Origin: Caproiciproducens sp. NJN-50
GTDB taxonomy: Bacteria > Bacillota > Clostridia > Oscillospirales > Acutalibacteraceae
Reading direction: 5' to 3'
DNA length: 64,000 nt
Assembly (NCBI RefSeq): GCF_004103755.1
Contig: NZ_CP035283.1
Location: 1,364,001-1,428,000 of the forward strand
Shown: positions 35,472-42,904 of the stretch, piece by piece
Numbering within the stretch: position 1 is the first letter of the stretch
Layout: the number at the start of each line of letters is the position of its first letter
Notes under the pieces: model-generated
Seen by the model: only the letters and a program-made list of their open reading frames with translations
Database searches by the model: none
What the model was told of the DNA's origin: nothing
Program-made: the position numbers and the translations under genes

Positions 35472-36872
35472 TCATTCCCCCCTGAGGTAAGCTTTTACCT
35501 TTTCTTCAATCGGGTCGTAGAAATCCGGTTTGACCCCGATATATTTGCAGGCCTCGTACAAGACCGGCACGATGTTTTTGTGAATGCCGACGCAGTGATG
35601 GATGTACGGCCCGCACACGATTTTTTCTTCCAGGCGCTTGATGTTCTCAACCTCAATCCACAGGTAAGTTCCCATGCAGACCGGGCCGTCCACGCCTTTC
35701 GCGTTTCCCATCAAAAGGGAATACTCCCCTTCGTCCCCGTCGAAACGGCACAGGGTGATATCGCCGTGTTTGGCTTCCGCCGTCAGGCTGCCCGGACAGT
35801 CGAACGCCAGAGGATAGCCGACCTTCGGCTTTTCCCTCGCCACGGAAATCGGCCACGGGCCGCAGTGCTGCAGAAGCTCGCCGTTGGGGATGTCCGGGTG
35901 GCGGATGGTCCAGTCGGCAAAGAATGTGCGCACTTCGCCCATCCCGGCGGCTTCCGCCATCAGCGCGGTGACCGCGCCGTGGATATCCGTTTCGCAGACG
36001 ACCGGGATGCCCTCCTCGTTCAGAAGGGCGTTCGCCGCGCAGGGCATGATGCCAAGCTCGCCCTGAAGGGCGTTCCAGCACTGGATGGCCGCCGCGTTGC
36101 ACCCGTATTTTTCAATCAGGCGGCTCATAGCCACTTTCAGCGCGGCGACGGTTTCCAGCTCGCCGTCCTTGATGCGGACATCCATGTTTTTGCGTATGTA
36201 GTCCTCTACCTCAACGGCTTCCTCACCCTCCTGTTTGGCCTTTTTCACTTCGGCGGTCAGCTCCGGCAGAGAAATGGGCGCGAGCTGGATATTGAATTTT
36301 TCAAGAAGCTCGCCCTCGTTGCACATGGTGCTCCAGAAATCGAACGGGCGGGGGCCTATCTGGAGGATTCGGATATTGCGGAACGTGCGGACGACGTTGC
36401 ACACAGCGAGAAAGTCCCGCACTCCGCGTTCAAATACAGGGTCGCTCAAACGGCAGTTGGTCAGATATGTAAACGGAACGTGAAATCTGCGAAGGACCTT
36501 GCCGGTCGCGAACAGGCCGCACTGCGTGTCGCGCAGCCGTACGCCGTTCGAATCCGGCCGCTCGTCAAGCGGACCCCACAGCAGCACCGGAACATTCAGC
36601 GCTTTGGCAAGACGCGCGCATTCATATTCGGTCCCAAAATTGCAGTGAGCCAACAGAATGCCGTCAACCTTTTCCCTCTTGAATTTCTCTTCTATTCTGG
36701 CAAGGCCGGCGTCATCGTACAGAAGCCCTTCCTCATTACAGTCTTTGATATCAACGAAATTCACTCCGAGCTCCCGAAGACGATCCGCAGTGAGGTCCCG
36801 GTACCTGCGTGCATCCGGAGCGCTGAAAATGCTGCGTCGTGTGGGCGCATAACCCAGCTTTACTGAATTCAT
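35472..36872 (-). CDS. L-fucose/D-arabinose isomerase-like protein
   Basis: A 466-residue protein of the L-fucose/L-arabinose isomerase superfamily. Visible features are DGILLAHCNFGTEYECARLA, LQIGPRPFDFWSTMCNEGELL, AIQCWNALQGELGIMPCAANALLNEEGIPVVCETDIHGAVTA, and a C-terminal segment with KIVCGPYIHHCVGIHK. Glu and Asp residues in CETD and the histidine near the end are candidate metal ligands. It would convert an aldose to its ketose for the FGGY kinase downstream. GGAGG supports ATG 36872. It is the first gene of the operon; the natural sugar is uncertain. Confidence 0.82.
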   Translation of the reverse strand: MNSVKLGYAPTRRSIFSAPDARRYRDLTADRLRELGVNFVDIKDCNEEGLLYDDAGLARIEEKFKREKVDGILLAHCNFGTEYECARLAKALNVPVLLWGPLDERPDSNGVRLRDTQCGLFATGKVLRRFHVPFTYLTNCRLSDPVFERGVRDFLAVCNVVRTFRNIRILQIGPRPFDFWSTMCNEGELLEKFNIQLAPISLPELTAEVKKAKQEGEEAVEVEDYIRKNMDVRIKDGELETVAALKVAMSRLIEKYGCNAAAIQCWNALQGELGIMPCAANALLNEEGIPVVCETDIHGAVTALMAEAAGMGEVRTFFADWTIRHPDIPNGELLQHCGPWPISVAREKPKVGYPLAFDCPGSLTAEAKHGDITLCRFDGDEGEYSLLMGNAKGVDGPVCMGTYLWIEVENIKRLEEKIVCGPYIHHCVGIHKNIVPVLYEACKYIGVKPDFYDPIEEKVKAYLRGE

Positions 36873-37397
36873 AATCTGTTCCTCCACAGCCTCTGGAAAA
36901 TTATCAGTCAGTCCGTCGCTGCGCGGCCGGTCCCGCTTCGCGGGTCAGGTTCTCTGCTGCAACTTCAGCTGATGATATCATAGTAAATCTTTTTATAAAT
37001 ATTTAGTAATATATTTAGAATTATAGACTAAAAATTTTTAAATTGATAGGATTTTATAGCGCATTCAGACCATTTCTTTTTAAAACGATGAAGATAACTT
37101 AATTAAATCCGTTGCTTCGACTACAAATCAATCAATACGTCCAATTTATTTCAATTTTCCAATTTTAATTATTTATATAAATTTTTACAACAAAAACATT
37201 CTTTTTCCTTGTTTTCTTTCCGCCGGCTCCATCAAGCGCGGCACCCTCCATACAACGGCGTCGGCCAATGATAGGACGGCGATATTCCCGACGGTGCAGC
37301 GTCCGAAAGCGGGGCAGTCGCGTCCTGAAGTAAGGGCGCTGTGGAAAGCTCTCCCGGATTTTAGGGACAGTTGTAAAGCCAATTCAGATATGACGAA
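36873..37397. other. Long AT-rich gap upstream of the isomerase operon
   Basis: About 525 bases without a recognised gene. Next to the isomerase start is a GC-rich leader (about 36905-36985, read on minus) that could fold, with GACCCGC and GCGGGAC pairing around GAA. Bases 36980-37190 are extremely AT-rich and probably hold the operon promoter. Bases 37200-37397 have coding-like GC content; an open frame on plus (ending near 37443, with MTKALGEI) has no start or ribosome site I trust. Confidence 0.45.
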
Positions 37398-37430
37398 GGC
37401 TCTCGGAGAAATCCGGGAGCCTTATTTTTT
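37398..37430 (+). terminator. Intrinsic terminator on the plus strand
   Basis: GGCTCTCGGA pairs with TCCGGGAGCC (one mismatch) around a GAAA loop and is followed by TTATTTTTT. No complete gene precedes it on the plus strand, so it may end an RNA or the remains of a gene in 37200-37397. Confidence 0.75.
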
Positions 37431-37534
37431 CTGTTTATCCGGATAACTAACAGAGCGCATCAAGAAGCAAGCAAAGAAAGCAAATACAGCTGGATAGAGA
37501 GCCACCAGACGCAATCCTGAAAATATGGCCGATT

Positions 37535-37978
37535 TTATAAGAACTTGTTTATACTATTATTGACTTCCACTTTTGAGAAAACGATGGATGTCTCTGTTAA
37601 TGCATATGAGGATATGGCATTTATGAACTGTTCAATATCCTCTAAAGAGGGGACCGACAGTTTAACAATAAAACACGCAGCGCCCGCAATTCTGTAGCAC
37701 CATTCACTGTGCTTATAATCCTTAATGAAATTTTTAAATTTCTCGTATTGCCCATCCTTCATGGTAACTTCAACAATACAATCGATTGCGAAACCAAGCT
37801 TCTTTTTGTTTAAACGGATCGTATATTCTTCAATAATGTTATTGTCCTCAAGCCTTCTTACTCTCTCGGTCACAGAAGGCGGCGAAAGATTTACTCGCTT
37901 AGATAATTCCCTTATGGAGATACGGCTGTCTGTCTGCAACTCATGCAAAATCCGCACATCTATTTCGTCTATTTTCAT
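37535..37978 (-). CDS. Lrp/AsnC-family transcriptional regulator
   Basis: A 147-residue regulator. The N-terminal helix-turn-helix (IDVRILHELQTDSRISIREL, then VNLSPPSVTERVRRLEDNN) is joined to a C-terminal ligand-binding RAM domain. ATG 37978 follows AAAGGTG, and the frame upstream to 38026 is not needed. Lrp-like proteins sense amino acids and form multimers. It is divergent from the AhpD-like gene, which it may control (inference); the 139-base gap between the two starts is AT-rich. Confidence 0.93.
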   Translation of the reverse strand: MKIDEIDVRILHELQTDSRISIRELSKRVNLSPPSVTERVRRLEDNNIIEEYTIRLNKKKLGFAIDCIVEVTMKDGQYEKFKNFIKDYKHSEWCYRIAGAACFIVKLSVPSLEDIEQFINAISSYALTETSIVFSKVEVNNSINKFL

Positions 37979-38117
37979 TTGAAACACCTTTTCCTGATAA
38001 AAATATCGATAGCCATACTGATACAAATAATATCATATCATATGGAATACAATTTTTATTATATCCCTGCTATAATTGCTTTGTCAACGGAACGTATCAT
38101 TTAAGGAGGAAAAATCT

Positions 38118-38534
38118 ATGGCGATCATTTCTTTTTCACAGAACGGGCTTACACCATTTCAACAACTATTAGGACATAATAAAAATATATTGGAGAAATG
38201 GGCTTCGCTGGAAGAATCTATTTTTTCGAGCGATACATTTCCCGCGGAATTAAAGGAGGAGGTCCGGCGCACTCTGGCATTTAATAACGGCTGCGAATAC
38301 TGTAAGGCTAAGGGGGTTCCATCAAAAACCGGACTGGATGCACGGACGCAATTGGCTGTCCATATAGCGGATCGATCCAGCAAAACAATACACATCAGCG
38401 ACGACGAATTTGGCATACTGAAAAAAACGTTTACCGACAGCGAGATTTCGGAACTTCTGGCACTTATTTGCTTTGTAACGGCTTGCCAAAGATTTGGGGC
38501 CTTATTGGACTTAGCTCCAAGCTGTCAAATTTGA
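38118..38534 (+). CDS. Carboxymuconolactone decarboxylase / AhpD-like protein
   Basis: A 138-residue protein with the core pattern of the AhpD/CMD family: LKEEVRRTLAFNNGCEYCKAKG holds a CxxC pair and is followed by ISELLALICFVTACQRFGALL. In AhpD the two cysteines are redox-active and support peroxide defence; the histidine usual two or three residues after the pair is not obvious here. AAGGAGGA gives a strong ribosome site for ATG 38118. It is divergent from an Lrp regulator. Its substrate is unknown. Confidence 0.82.
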   Translation: MAIISFSQNGLTPFQQLLGHNKNILEKWASLEESIFSSDTFPAELKEEVRRTLAFNNGCEYCKAKGVPSKTGLDARTQLAVHIADRSSKTIHISDDEFGILKKTFTDSEISELLALICFVTACQRFGALLDLAPSCQI

Positions 38535-38724
38535 GTGATTCACACAGATAGCACAAATAGTTAAGATTGCTGCCAGGTATGGTAGAAGGGACTGTCGCAG
38601 GCGGCGGATGCCCTCGGGGAAATGCTGAATGATTTACATCACGGTATTGACAAACGGATAGAAAGAATAAAAGGTATACCGAGCGAATTAGTTTCCTGTT
38701 TGTGAGGCTTTTTTATATTTTCTC
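38535..38724. other. Gap after the AhpD-like gene
   Basis: About 190 bases with no gene. Scattered coding-like text (around 38600-38700) has no supported start. GAGGCTTTTTTATATTTT at about 38704 may end the preceding transcript, although I see no clear stem. Confidence 0.3.
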
Positions 38725-38753
38725 TTGACAATTTTCCACATTCGGATTACAGT
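38725..38753 (+). promoter_or_regulatory. Vegetative promoter of candidate small RNA 1
   Basis: TTGACA (38725-38730) and TACAGT (38748-38753) are separated by exactly 17 bases. Transcription would start near 38760 and there is no protein start after it. Confidence 0.7.
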
Positions 38754-38759
38754 ATAGAT

Positions 38760-38867
38760 GTTGTGTATGGAGGCTCTATTCTCCGGATGCAGGGGCAGGG
38801 GTTCTTGCACTTCTCCTGTCTTCTGCTGGGTCCATCGGGATTTATTTCCGATGGACTTTTATTTTTT
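38760..38867 (+). ncRNA. Candidate small RNA 1 (about 105 nt)
   Basis: The region runs from a good promoter to an intrinsic terminator without an open frame. It can fold into three stems: GGAG/CTCC at about 38769-38784, a longer imperfect stem from GCAG to CTGC (38788-38826), and the terminator stem GTCCATCGG/CCGATGGAC with T4ATTTTTT (38830-38867). It does not match the SRP RNA or 6S RNA patterns I know. The ends are estimates. Confidence 0.55.
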
Positions 38868-38868
38868 C

Positions 38869-38897
38869 TTGAAATTCACTAAATTCTCGGTTATAAT
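38869..38897 (+). promoter_or_regulatory. Vegetative promoter of candidate small RNA 2
   Basis: TTGAAA (38869-38874) and a perfect TATAAT (38892-38897) are 17 bases apart. The -35 element begins just past the T run of the preceding terminator, so the two transcription units are packed end to end. Confidence 0.75.
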
Positions 38898-38903
38898 AAT
38901 CAT

Positions 38904-39017
38904 ATTAGAGCTTTTATAGTACAAAATTAGGGCTGTGCACGGCTTTAATAGGGGAATAAGGGCTCTTTTTATATAGCCCTCTCTGTTGCTTCGGCGGCAA
39001 TGGGAGGGCTTATTTTT
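38904..39017 (+). ncRNA. Candidate small RNA 2 (about 114 nt)
   Basis: From the promoter at 38869-38897 to a terminator whose stem AGCCCTC... pairs with GAGGGCT across 38975-39010, followed by TATTTTT. A preceding AGGGCTC near 38958-38964 could pair with the same AGCCCT, giving an alternative fold. No open frame with a ribosome site is present. I do not recognise an RNA family. Confidence 0.55.
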
Positions 39018-39038
39018 AATGCTGATGTTAGGAAATAA

Positions 39039-39086
39039 AATCCGCATCAGACAGCCAGAAAACGGCTGTCTGATGCGGATTTTTAT
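39039..39086. terminator. Bidirectional terminator beside the tRNA gene
   Basis: A perfect 18-base stem (39039-39056 with 39064-39081) around AGAAAAC, with T-rich flanks on both strands. It follows the tRNA gene on the minus strand by two to seven bases and also faces transcripts from the small-RNA side. Confidence 0.85.
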
Positions 39087-39087
39087 T

Positions 39088-39164
39088 TGGTGGGCCATCA
39101 AGGACTCGAACCTTGGACCGACCGGTTATGAGCCGGTTGCTCTAACCAACTGAGCTAATGGCCC
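39088..39164 (-). tRNA. tRNA with CAT anticodon (Met, or Ile with modified C)
   Basis: A 77-base cloverleaf including an encoded CCA end. The acceptor stem GGGCCAT pairs with ATGGCCC, the D arm contains AGCTCAGTTGGTTAGAGC, the anticodon loop is CTCATAA, and the T arm has GGTTCGAGTCC. The CAT anticodon with A after it is seen both in elongator tRNA-Met and in tRNA-Ile that is read as AUA after lysidine modification. Sequence alone does not separate these safely. Confidence 0.93.
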
Positions 39165-39364
39165 GTCCAATTCATCTGACGAGCGACAGAATTTCCTATG
39201 CGCATCAGAAACTAGATTATTATATCATAGCCGGTACGGCAATGCAATAAATCTGCATCAAATAAATAAAAATACAATTGGGCATTTACATTTACATAAA
39301 GAAAATGGTATAGTAAATTCGTACAAGATCGTCTTATAAGGGATATGACGTTGAGAGGTGCTTC

Positions 39365-39634
39365 ATGAAAATTGTCAATGTTACGGAAAATCTGGTGGAG
39401 CAGAAACTGGATGAAATAATTGACACGCTTGATTGCTGTAAATGCGATCAGTGTAGGGCGGACATGATTTCCTATGCGCTGAACAGGCTGTCTCCCAAGT
39501 ATGCGAATTCGGACCTCGGCAGGGCGTATATGAAGCTGGATGCCACATCGACTCAGTTTGAAATCGACCTGCTGACCGCCTTGTTTGAAGCAGCCGAAAA
39601 AGTGAAAGAGAATCCGCGGCACCGTCCCGTTTAA
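39365..39634 (+). CDS. ComFB-family protein
   Basis: An 89-residue late-competence ComFB-domain protein. NVTENLVEQKLDEIIDT, the metal-type cysteines in CCKCDQCRADMISYALNRL, and SPKYANSDLGRAY fit the family. ComFB domains have been linked to cyclic dinucleotide binding in some bacteria, and to competence operons in others. No competence genes lie nearby. It is convergent with the serine dehydratase genes and overlaps the end of sdaAA by four bases. GAGAGGTG upstream supports the start. Confidence 0.88.
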   Translation: MKIVNVTENLVEQKLDEIIDTLDCCKCDQCRADMISYALNRLSPKYANSDLGRAYMKLDATSTQFEIDLLTALFEAAEKVKENPRHRPV

Positions 39635-39655
39635 AGGATGCCGTGGATTTTTTTT
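39614..39655 (+). terminator. Terminator of the comFB gene, inside the end of sdaAA
   Basis: CCGCGGCA pairs with TGCCGTGG (one G-T pair) around a 17-base loop and is followed by ATTTTTTTT. It overlaps the 3' end of the convergent serine dehydratase gene, so the last codons of that gene double as part of this terminator. Confidence 0.65.
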
Positions 39656-40506
39656 GCCGCGGCGGCTCCGGTCGGCGTTGCGGCCAGGCCGCCTGTTCCC
39701 GTTTCTCTTAAGCAAGCCGGCATCATGTCTCCGACCGACCGCATTGAGTCGATCACTTCGTCAGGCGGAATGGCGCTGCCTATTCCCGCCAAGGCCATAT
39801 CCGCGCAGCTGATCGCATTGACCGCACCGATCACATTCCTTTTTACGCACGGAATTTCCACCAGCCCGGCAACCGGGTCGCACACCAGGCCGAGCAGGTT
39901 CATCAGAGCCATGGAACAGGCGCAGGCGCTCATCTCCGGAGTCCCGTTTTTCAGGCAGACAAGCGCCGCCGCGGCCATGGCGGAAGCGGATCCGATTTCT
40001 GCCTGACAGCCTCCTTCCGCGCCTGAAATCGACGCGCGCGATGCGATGATCTGCCCGAATCCCGCCGCGACGAACAGCGCCGAGGTGATTTCCCGGTCGC
40101 CGGTTTTATTTGCCCTCGCGAATGGGATCAGGACGGCGGGCAGAACGCCGCAGGAACCCGCGGTTGGTGCGGCGACGATCCGTTTCATGCACGCATTGCT
40201 TTCCCCCATGCGCAGCGCTTCCGCAATCACTCCGGACAGATAAGCGCCCGCAATGCCGTTTCCTGTAAGGGCATAGCGGCGCATTTTTTCTCCGTCCCCG
40301 CCGACCAGCCCGCTTTTGGAGCGCGCCGCGGCGCTGTATCCTTCGCTGGCGGATTTCATCGCGGCCCAAAGCGCGTTCATCTGTCTGAAAGAATCTTCCC
40401 GGACAACACCGCGGTCCTTGACGTCCTCGTTTAAGATCACTTCCCAGAGCGGAAGGCCCTGCTCTTCCACTGCTGCCAAAAGCTGTTTTACCGATACAAA
40501 TGCCAT
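39631..40506 (-). CDS. sdaAA: L-serine dehydratase, alpha subunit
   Basis: A 291-residue subunit of the iron-sulfur L-serine deaminase, which converts serine to pyruvate and ammonia. RIVAAPTAGSCGVLPAVL holds a cluster cysteine, and GAEGGCQAEIGSASAMAAAA and LVCDPVAGLVEIPCVKRNV hold the others. The start is placed at ATG 40506 for better spacing to GGAGG. The beta subunit is encoded 11 bases upstream. The oxygen-sensitive [4Fe-4S] form replaces the PLP type in many Clostridia. Confidence 0.95.
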   Translation of the reverse strand: MAFVSVKQLLAAVEEQGLPLWEVILNEDVKDRGVVREDSFRQMNALWAAMKSASEGYSAAARSKSGLVGGDGEKMRRYALTGNGIAGAYLSGVIAEALRMGESNACMKRIVAAPTAGSCGVLPAVLIPFARANKTGDREITSALFVAAGFGQIIASRASISGAEGGCQAEIGSASAMAAAALVCLKNGTPEMSACACSMALMNLLGLVCDPVAGLVEIPCVKRNVIGAVNAISCADMALAGIGSAIPPDEVIDSMRSVGDMMPACLRETGTGGLAATPTGAAAAKKIHGIL

Positions 40507-40517
40507 CATTGCCTCCG

Positions 40518-41180
40518 CTATTCGTCCAGATTTAAATAGGTCACCTTGATAATGCCGTCTTCCTTCTCAAGCGACGCGAGCGGCTCGGCGGGAATCGGCT
40601 GGTCGCATTCCAGCACCATGACCGCGTACCCTCCCCTCACGTTCCGGTAAAGCTGCATGGCGGCGATGTTCACCGAGTATTGATATAAAAGCGTCGTTAC
40701 CTGCGCCACATGCCCCGGCCGGTCCAGGTTGTGGACGACCAGCGTTGGGCAGTCGCCGGAAAAATTCGTCTCGATTCCGTCAATGCGGCAGATGCGGATT
40801 CTGCCTCCGCCGAGCGAGGAGGCGACAACCTCCAGATCTTTTCCGCTTTTTCCCTTCACGCGCAGCATTGCGGTGTTTGGGTGAACATTCCGCAGCGTCA
40901 CTGTTCCCGAATGAAATTTCATCCCTTCTTCTTCTGCAATCGCGAAACTGGAAGGAATCCTTTCGTCATCAGGCTTCATTCCAAGGAGTCCGGCGACCAA
41001 TGCGCGGTCCGTGCCGTGTCCCTCTCCGGTTGCGGCAAAAGATCCGTGCAGCAGCATTTCTGCTTCCGCGACAGGTTCCCCCAGCAGCTTCCTGGTTACC
41101 AGTCCGATGCGGACTGCGCCCGCAGTGTGCGAGCTGGACGGCCCGACCATGATCGGGCCCATGATGTCAAAAAGGTTCAT
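40518..41180 (-). CDS. sdaAB: L-serine dehydratase, beta subunit
   Basis: A 220-residue subunit. The N-terminal domain has MNLFDIMGPIMVGPSSSHTAG, the serine-binding signature, and the C-terminal ~70 residues form an ACT domain (TLVVHNLDRPGHVAQVTTLL) that may sense an amino acid. ATG 41180 gives the standard N-terminus; the frame upstream to 41261 is untranslated. It is the first gene of the sdaAB-sdaAA pair on the minus strand. Confidence 0.95.
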   Translation of the reverse strand: MNLFDIMGPIMVGPSSSHTAGAVRIGLVTRKLLGEPVAEAEMLLHGSFAATGEGHGTDRALVAGLLGMKPDDERIPSSFAIAEEEGMKFHSGTVTLRNVHPNTAMLRVKGKSGKDLEVVASSLGGGRIRICRIDGIETNFSGDCPTLVVHNLDRPGHVAQVTTLLYQYSVNIAAMQLYRNVRGGYAVMVLECDQPIPAEPLASLEKEDGIIKVTYLNLDE

Positions 41181-41313
41181 TCGGCTTCCTGCCTTTCCAG
41201 GATGCAGCGGACTGTTTCGATTTGCCTGAAAACGATTCCTCTGAGTCCCGCCTCTTATCATACCATGTCCGGCGGATAAATCAATACGGGCAAATAACCT
41301 CTTGGGCTGATCT

Positions 41314-41523
41314 TTAGGAGTCCGCTTTCTGATTTCCGTTGCCGGAGGACGACCCGGACACTTCCGCTGCCGCCATCAGGGAGAGCTGGTCGCCGACAAC
41401 GTTGAAAAAGGCGCCGAGCACGTTCATTTCATTGGCACTCAGCCCCTGGGAAATATCAAGAGCAAATGCCGTTGCCGCGAGAATCAGTTTTGTTCCGTAG
41501 TCGTTCCGACTCAATATCATCAT
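41314..41523 (-). CDS. Small conserved-type protein of unknown function
   Basis: A 69-residue acidic to neutral protein. LILAATAFALDISQGLSANE and VLGAFFNVVGDQLSLMAAAE form two likely helices, followed by a Ser/Gly-rich tail. I have a sense that similar 60-80 residue proteins (ending GDQL..IAA) are common in Clostridia, but I cannot name a family. It is separated from sdaAB by about 130 bases and is likely its own unit. Confidence 0.65.
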   Translation of the reverse strand: MMILSRNDYGTKLILAATAFALDISQGLSANEMNVLGAFFNVVGDQLSLMAAAEVSGSSSGNGNQKADS

Positions 41524-41650
41524 CCCCAGAAAACCGGATCATAACAGCATATGGCTGCAAATTTTTTGTTAGAAGCATTATATTGCGGCCTTTAAAAAAA
41601 TACAATAAAGAAATCGGCTTTTATCACAATCCTAAAAGGAGGAACTGCTC

Positions 41651-41971
41651 ATGATCTGTACGACGACCCCCGCGATTGACGGCAGAAGAATACTGGAATA
41701 TAAAGGGATTGTATTCGGAGAAGTGATCTCCGGTGTTGATTTTATCAAGGATTTCGCCGCGGGACTGTCGAATTTTTTCGGCGGACGTTCAGGCACCTAT
41801 GAAGAGGAGCTGATCCGGGCGAGGGAAAACGCGATTTCCGAAATGGAGCGGAGAGCCGAAAATCTCGGAGCGAATGCCGTGGTCGGCGTCAAGCTGGATT
41901 ATGAAGTGCTCGGCGCCAACAACGGCATGCTGATGGTAACGGCTTCCGGCACAGCCGTGAGGCTGGAATAA
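41651..41971 (+). CDS. YbjQ/UPF0145-family protein
   Basis: A 106-residue protein. ILEYKGIVFGEVISGVDFIKD, SGTYEEELIRARENAISEME and NAVVGVKLDYEVLG fit the heavy-metal-binding-domain/YbjQ family, which forms ring-like oligomers of uncertain role. AAAAGGAGG supports the start. No metal genes are nearby, so a metal role is not supported by context. Confidence 0.9.
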   Translation: MICTTTPAIDGRRILEYKGIVFGEVISGVDFIKDFAAGLSNFFGGRSGTYEEELIRARENAISEMERRAENLGANAVVGVKLDYEVLGANNGMLMVTASGTAVRLE

Positions 41972-42040
41972 GGCCGGAAAACACGAATTTTTTTCTGCAT
42001 TTTTCCCATACTAGTTTTAGTCTTCAGGGGGGAATGCGGA

Positions 42041-42817
42041 ATGGGAAATCGAAGGAAAAGACTGAAGAATTTCCTTTTTGTTTTTGCGGCTGTGGTTTCG
42101 ATTTTCGTTTTTTTTGCGTCTTGTGTTATTACGTTTTTGGAGGTTTATTCTTACCGTGACAGCAGGGAGGAGACGGCGAATGTCAGCGCGGTTTCCTCTG
42201 CTGCTGCTTCACCGTCATCCTCGCCGCCTTCCGGAAAGGTTTCCTCCGCTGCGGCGGGAACTGCGGTGACGGATGAAAATCTGCTTCTGGTCAATTACGA
42301 CCATAAGCTTCCGGACGGCTACCAGCCGGACCTGATCTCGGTCTACGGAGTGCAGATCAACCGCCGGGCTGCCGCGGCGTATGAGAAAATGAATGCCGCC
42401 GCGGCCTCGGCCGGGGTATCCCTTTGGATTTCCTCCGCATACCGCAGCAGCGAAAAGCAGGAAGAATTGTTTCAGGAGGAAATCGATGGCTACTCAAAAT
42501 CCTATTCTTCGGTTGGGGAAGCGGAGGCTTATGCGGAAAAGTCGGTCGCCCGGCCAGGGTACAGCGAGCACGCCACGGGCCTGGCGATGGATTTGAACGG
42601 CGTAAGGGATGATTTCGACACCACGCCGGCTTTTCAGTGGCTTTCGGAGCATGCGCAGGATTACGGCTTTGTCCTGCGTTATCCAAAGGATAAACAGGAG
42701 ATCACAAAAATAAAATACGAGCCGTGGCATTACCGCTATGTGGGGGTCGAAAACGCGCAGGTGATGAAGAAAAAGAACCTCTGTCTGGAGGAATACCTCG
42801 ATTTCCTGCAAAAATAG
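42041..42817 (+). CDS. D-alanyl-D-alanine carboxypeptidase, VanY type, membrane-anchored
   Basis: A 258-residue protein with one N-terminal membrane segment (residues ~10-33), a Ser/Ala-rich linker (~45-75) and a VanY-like peptidase domain. SAYRSSEKQEELFQ is the conserved arginine-serine region, SEHATGLAMDL supplies a zinc histidine and aspartate, and PWHYRYVG supplies a second histidine. Such enzymes trim the last D-Ala from peptidoglycan stem peptides outside the cell. No vancomycin resistance genes accompany it, so wall maintenance is the more likely role. Confidence 0.92.
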   Translation: MGNRRKRLKNFLFVFAAVVSIFVFFASCVITFLEVYSYRDSREETANVSAVSSAAASPSSSPPSGKVSSAAAGTAVTDENLLLVNYDHKLPDGYQPDLISVYGVQINRRAAAAYEKMNAAAASAGVSLWISSAYRSSEKQEELFQEEIDGYSKSYSSVGEAEAYAEKSVARPGYSEHATGLAMDLNGVRDDFDTTPAFQWLSEHAQDYGFVLRYPKDKQEITKIKYEPWHYRYVGVENAQVMKKKNLCLEEYLDFLQK

Positions 42818-42904
42818 GGGAGCGTTGATTGATTATCCCTCCGGAATTTGGTATAATCTACAATCAGAACTTAAAAAAGCGGAAATACGGCAGGAGGGTA
42901 TTTG

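Noticed and set aside
33680..36866. Long plus-strand frames opposite the second transketolase and the isomerase
   Set aside because: Antisense shadows of recognised enzymes with a coupled operon structure on minus.
38760..38867. Small RNA 1 as the SRP (4.5S) RNA or 6S RNA
   Set aside because: The conserved SRP loop (GGAA/GCAG arrangement) is absent and the length and bubble of 6S RNA do not fit.
42041..42817. Vancomycin resistance gene
   Set aside because: Only the VanY-type domain is present; no vanH/A/X or vanRS partners are in the window.
42818..42904. T-box leader upstream of gltX
   Set aside because: The gap is under 90 bases and lacks the T-box sequence and specifier stem.
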